Assembly (NCBI GenBank): GCA_030637065.1
Contig: DAOVVQ010000184.1
Location: 1 to 7,674 of the forward strand
Direction: 5' to 3'
Length of the DNA stretch: 7,674 nt
DNA from: Planctomycetota bacterium
GTDB taxonomy: Bacteria > Planctomycetota > Phycisphaerae > Sedimentisphaerales > Anaerohalosphaeraceae
The notes beneath the pieces are model-generated. The model did not search any database and was not told the DNA's origin. It saw nothing but the letters and a program-made list of their open reading frames with translations. The position numbers and the translations under genes were made by a program. This document shows, piece after piece, positions 5,451 to 7,674 of this stretch (position 1 is its first letter; the number at the start of each line of letters is the position of its first letter).

Positions 5451-7019
5451 ATGAAGAATTATAACCTGTTGATTTTGACTCCTGACCAGTATCGGGCCGA
5501 TTATGTCGGCAGTTACGGCCACAAGACCATTGGCACCAAGAATATCGACCGCCTTGCCAATGAGGGCGTCAGATTCGATAAGTGCTACTGCCCGGCACCG
5601 CTTTGCGGTCCGAGCCGGATCAGCTTTGCGACCTCTATGCGGTTCAGCGAGCACCAGCGGAGGAATTACTGGTCCTGCATCGACTACCATGTACCCAATA
5701 TCGTCAGCACGCTCAAGGACAGCGGCTTCAGGACCGGGATGTTCGGCAAGAACCACCTGTTCCTTTATGAGCAGCTCACCGAGGCGTGGGACGAGCTGCA
5801 CGAGATATGCCTTGGCAACTACGACGATCATCCGCAGTATACGCGTTCGTACAGTGCGTTCGAGCTTGATAAAGACCACCGTTACAATATTACTGGGCTT
5901 TTGGCCGATGAGGCCGCCGATTTTATCGAGCGGAATCCGGCTGACAAGCCGTTTCTGTGCTGGGTGAACTGGCAGGACCCGCACCCGGCGTTTATCGCGC
6001 CGGAGCCCTATGCCTCGATGTTCGACCCGGACGATATGGAGCTGCCTGCCAACTGGACGAAGAAGACCGAGGGCAAGCCCAGAAAACTGGAAAACTGGCG
6101 GATCAACTCCCTGGCACACGAATGCAGCGAAGAGGAGGCCCGCAAGGCGATGGCGATGTATATGGGCCAGTGCCGCTATGTCGATGATTCTGTCGGCAGG
6201 TTGATCAAGTGCCTCGAGGATACCGGTCAGTTGGAAAATACCGTAATTATCTTCCTGAGCGACCACGGCGAGCTTCTCGGCGATTTTGGCGTGTTCCACA
6301 AGATCCCCGTTTTTTATGAGAGCCTGACACGCACACCCGTGATCATCCGTTACCCCAAGGGTATGGTCAAACCGTTCGTTTTTGAGGGCCTGGCGGAACA
6401 GGTAGACCTTGCACCTACGCTGCTCGATGCTGTAGGCGTTAAGGTTCCTCAGTCTATGGTCGGCAAGAGCTGGCATGAGGCGATGCTCGCCGGTGACGGC
6501 ACAGGTCGCGAGAGCGCCCTTGTCGAGGCCGGCCTCCAGGTCCCGACGCCGGACGGTCCTGTTCCCGGCGCAAACCAGCGTGCCCCGCATGTGCCTAACA
6601 GCTTTGGTCCCGGCGCAATGGTCACGGATGGACGCTACAAGCTGTCGATGTACAGCGACGATCAGCACGAATTGTACGACCTCGAGACCGACCCGCATGA
6701 GATGACCAATCTGTATGGCGTCAGCGGCAATGAGGCGGTTCAGTACCGGATGATGGAACTCCTGATTCGGCGAAGGCTCGATGCCGGTGTCCGTCCCGAT
6801 GGCGAGTGGACAGGTCCGGGGGTCGATGTGCGACGAAATCCGCCCGAGTCTCGTGAGCCGGCATGGGAGGCCCCGGAGTTTTACAAACGGGCCACGGAGG
6901 AGAAAAAAGACACGGATGACAGGAAAAATTGTCGGAAAGTGGTTGACATTGCCGACAAAAAAACGGGTGATTGCAGTTGCGGACAGGACCAAAAAAATGT
7001 GAAAAAAAATAGCGATTAG
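5451..7019 (+). CDS. Formylglycine-dependent sulfatase, family S1 type, no signal peptide
   Basis: The 522-residue product hydrolyses a sulfate ester using a formylglycine made from Cys52 in the canonical CGPSR signature (52-56). Other S1 landmarks are in order. TPDQYRADYVGSYG carries metal-binding Asp12 with Gln13 in the second position, as in the DQ-type branch of the family. FGKNHLF has Lys100 and His102, and QDPHPAF has His178. SDHGELLGDFGVFHK has Asp271, His272 and Lys284, and the C-terminal subdomain ends DGRYKLSMY and ELYDLETDPHEMTNLYG (393-423). The protein starts directly with the first beta strand and has no signal peptide, so it is predicted cytoplasmic and would need a cytoplasmic formylglycine-generating enzyme. 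After about residue 480 an odd Lys/Asp-rich tail with three cysteines follows, unlike normal family ends. The substrate is not predictable; context suggests a sulfated sugar. It is divergent from the XylR-type regulator. Confidence 0.93.
   Translation: MKNYNLLILTPDQYRADYVGSYGHKTIGTKNIDRLANEGVRFDKCYCPAPLCGPSRISFATSMRFSEHQRRNYWSCIDYHVPNIVSTLKDSGFRTGMFGKNHLFLYEQLTEAWDELHEICLGNYDDHPQYTRSYSAFELDKDHRYNITGLLADEAADFIERNPADKPFLCWVNWQDPHPAFIAPEPYASMFDPDDMELPANWTKKTEGKPRKLENWRINSLAHECSEEEARKAMAMYMGQCRYVDDSVGRLIKCLEDTGQLENTVIIFLSDHGELLGDFGVFHKIPVFYESLTRTPVIIRYPKGMVKPFVFEGLAEQVDLAPTLLDAVGVKVPQSMVGKSWHEAMLAGDGTGRESALVEAGLQVPTPDGPVPGANQRAPHVPNSFGPGAMVTDGRYKLSMYSDDQHELYDLETDPHEMTNLYGVSGNEAVQYRMMELLIRRRLDAGVRPDGEWTGPGVDVRRNPPESREPAWEAPEFYKRATEEKKDTDDRKNCRKVVDIADKKTGDCSCGQDQKNVKKNSD
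6929..6958. repeat. Inverted repeat in the sulfatase 3' tail
   Basis: TTGTCGG (6929-6935) and CCGACAA (6952-6958) are exact reverse complements around a 16-nt loop. On the minus strand the second arm is followed by TTTTT, a terminator-like arrangement, though no minus-strand gene ends here. It falls in the unusual C-terminal extension of the sulfatase. Confidence 0.35.
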
Positions 7020-7057
7020 CTGTAGACCGGGATTTGGCGTTCGAGTTGGGCAAAATC

Positions 7058-7088
7058 GCGGTTTTTGGGCGAATCTGGCGGTTTTTGG
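7058..7088 (+). repeat. Two GCGGTTTTTGG direct repeats, 20 bp apart
   Basis: GCGGTTTTTGG occurs at 7058-7068 and 7078-7088, exactly 20 bp start to start, so both face the same side of the helix. A weaker relative, GATTTGGCGTTCG, lies at 7031-7043. This starts 39 bp past the sulfatase stop. Paired direct repeats at about two turns suit AraC/XylR-type proteins, but no target gene is close by. Confidence 0.45.
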
Positions 7089-7132
7089 CGTGTCGATGGG
7101 GTCCTGGAGCGGCTGATTTGCGGTCAGGAATG

Positions 7133-7160
7133 AAAAAAAAATTAAAAAAATTAAAAAAAA
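7133..7160. repeat. Phased A-tracts (likely bent DNA)
   Basis: Three runs of A (7133-7141, 7144-7150, 7153-7160) are separated by TT, with centres about 10 bp apart. A-tracts in phase with the helix bend DNA. The region may also act as an UP-element-like or nucleoid-protein site. Confidence 0.5.
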
Positions 7161-7258
7161 GTGCCCATTTGCTGTGGACGATGCCCTTGCGTTCGCGTTT
7201 ATATATATAGAGGCTTCTTTTTTTTGACTCGGGCTGGTCAGGCGAAGGGGCCTGAATC

Positions 7259-7294
7259 GGGCCAACGGGTCAGGGGCTTAAGGGACGCAAGGGG
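7259..7294 (+). other. G-quadruplex-type motif on plus strand
   Basis: Five G-runs (7259-7261, 7267-7269, 7273-7276, 7282-7284, 7291-7294) are separated by loops of 5, 3, 5 and 6 nt, meeting the usual rule of four G3+ runs with 1-7 nt loops. A further GGGG lies at 7247-7250. It lies on the coding strand about 240 bp upstream of the prepilin-like gene, so it could form in DNA or in a long leader RNA. Confidence 0.5.
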
Positions 7295-7373
7295 CTAATT
7301 GGTCAAAGGGCTCAGTGGTCTGAATTGGGTGGTTGGTTGTGGGTTGAGTAGGCTTTGGGCCAGCTTAGTCGTG

Positions 7374-7425
7374 AATAATGTATGGAATTGCGCAAAACGA
7401 AGGAAAAAAAGGAAAATTGGCTTTC
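7374..7425 (+). repeat. Upstream block, copy 2 (TTGCGCAAAA ... TGGCTTTC)
   Basis: This is the partner of 5244-5296. TTGCGCAAAA is at 7388-7397 and TGGCTTTC at 7418-7425, with an A-rich purine stretch between. The spacing between the two words is 22 bp in copy 1 and 20 bp here. It ends 106 nt before the prepilin-like start. Confidence 0.4.
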
Positions 7426-7521
7426 TTTTTTAGCTTTTAGTGGTTACAATTGTTTTTACAGGTCGTACTGGCAAAGCGCTGCGTAGGCGTGAGTGGCTTG
7501 TCGGGGTATGACGGTTTTTGA

Positions 7522-7527
7522 AAGGAG
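7522..7527 (+). promoter_or_regulatory. Shine-Dalgarno AAGGAG for the prepilin-like gene
   Basis: AAGGAG lies 4 nt before the ATG at 7532 and 7 nt before the ATG at 7535. The spacing slightly favours the second ATG. Confidence 0.65.
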
Positions 7528-7531
7528 TATA

Positions 7532-7674
7532 ATGATGCGAAAGAAAAGGGGTTTTACGCTAATTGAGTTGCTGGTGGTGGTTGCGATCCTGGCGCTGTTG
7601 GTCTCGATCATAATGCCAGCCTTGAAAATGGCCAAGATTACGGCGAACAGGATCATGTGTCGTGCGAATCTGAA
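7532..7674 (+). CDS. Prepilin-type N-terminal cleavage/methylation protein, C-terminus cut by window edge
   Basis: The frame opens MMRKKRGFTLIELLVVVAIL and runs off the right edge after 47 complete codons. It shows the type IV prepilin / type II secretion pseudopilin signal: a short basic leader, Gly-Phe cleavage site, TLIE with the conserved Glu at position 5 of the mature protein, and a hydrophobic helix. It would be cut by a prepilin peptidase and anchored in the inner membrane. The continuation IMPALKMAKITANRIMCRANL matches the style of the large prepilin-like families of Planctomycetota, which usually carry a globular C-terminal domain. Those genes are numerous and often sit near sulfatases and glycan-degrading genes. 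Starts at 7532 and 7535 are both possible. The C-terminal domain, and so the real role, lies outside the window. Confidence 0.88.
   Translation, partial: MMRKKRGFTLIELLVVVAILALLVSIIMPALKMAKITANRIMCRANL

Larger units (their letters stand above)
7020..7531. other. Long spacer between sulfatase and prepilin-like gene
   Basis: No gene is seen in these 512 bp. From left to right it holds direct repeats (7058-7088), phased A-tracts (7133-7160), an alternating AT stretch (7200-7209), a T8 run (7218-7225), a G/T-rich part with spaced GGTCA words and a G-quadruplex motif (7226-7370), and a block resembling the sulfatase upstream region (7374-7425). TACAAT at 7445-7450 could be a -10, but no -35 sits at the right distance. 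Confidence 0.6.

Noticed and set aside
6903..6909. A6G run as a programmed -1 frameshift site
   Set aside because: The run is not in the X-XXY-YYZ phase needed relative to the sulfatase frame, and no downstream pseudoknot or stem at the right distance is evident.
6943..6948. Perfect TTGACA inside the sulfatase tail
   Set aside because: No -10-like hexamer lies 15-19 bp downstream.
5430..7265. 611-codon open frame on the minus strand across the sulfatase gene
   Set aside because: It is an antisense shadow of the strongly supported sulfatase. It shows no domain signature, starts in low-complexity spacer DNA and has no Shine-Dalgarno.
1..7674. CRISPR arrays, tRNA or rRNA genes, insertion sequences
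   Set aside because: No regularly spaced identical repeats, cloverleaf, rRNA core sequences, transposase frames or terminal inverted repeats were seen.

Overview
The window looks like a piece of a Planctomycetota genome, most likely class Phycisphaerae (Sedimentisphaerales-like). This rests on gene style, not on a marker gene. The clues are a CBS-domain protein, a secreted beta-helix protein with a dockerin-like loop and a DNRLRE/CBM96-type tail, a XylR-type regulator (LacI-like sensor fused to an AraC DNA-binding domain), a formylglycine sulfatase, and a prepilin-type protein with the GFTLIELLVV signature followed by IMPALKMAK...RIMCRANL. The theme is breakdown of a sulfated, probably algal or marine, polysaccharide. 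The actual substrate cannot be read from the sequence.

Layout: 1-811 (minus) is a CBS-domain protein cut by the left edge. A divergent spacer follows, with a near-consensus promoter at 968-995, a strong Shine-Dalgarno site, a 15-codon leader ORF (1084-1131) and a perfect 7-bp hairpin. Positions 1131-3905 (plus) encode the exported beta-helix protein. Its stop lies 28 bp from the end of the convergent regulator gene, 3934-5079 (minus). The 371-bp divergent spacer 5080-5450 carries a 14-bp perfect palindrome and other repeats. Positions 5451-7019 (plus) encode the sulfatase. A 512-bp spacer, 7020-7531, follows; it has direct repeats, phased A-tracts, a G-quadruplex-type G-run cluster and a block resembling the one upstream of the sulfatase. 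The window ends in a prepilin-like gene (7532 to the edge, plus).

A plausible working picture is that the beta-helix protein binds or cleaves polysaccharide outside the cytoplasm. The sulfatase, which has no export signal, would desulfate a product inside the cell, and the XylR-type regulator would sense a sugar and control one or more of these genes. This is inference from gene order and domains.

The most interesting non-coding signals are the leader ORF plus hairpin that appear to gate translation of the beta-helix gene, and the TTGCGCAAAA...TGGCTTTC block shared by the sulfatase and prepilin upstream regions.
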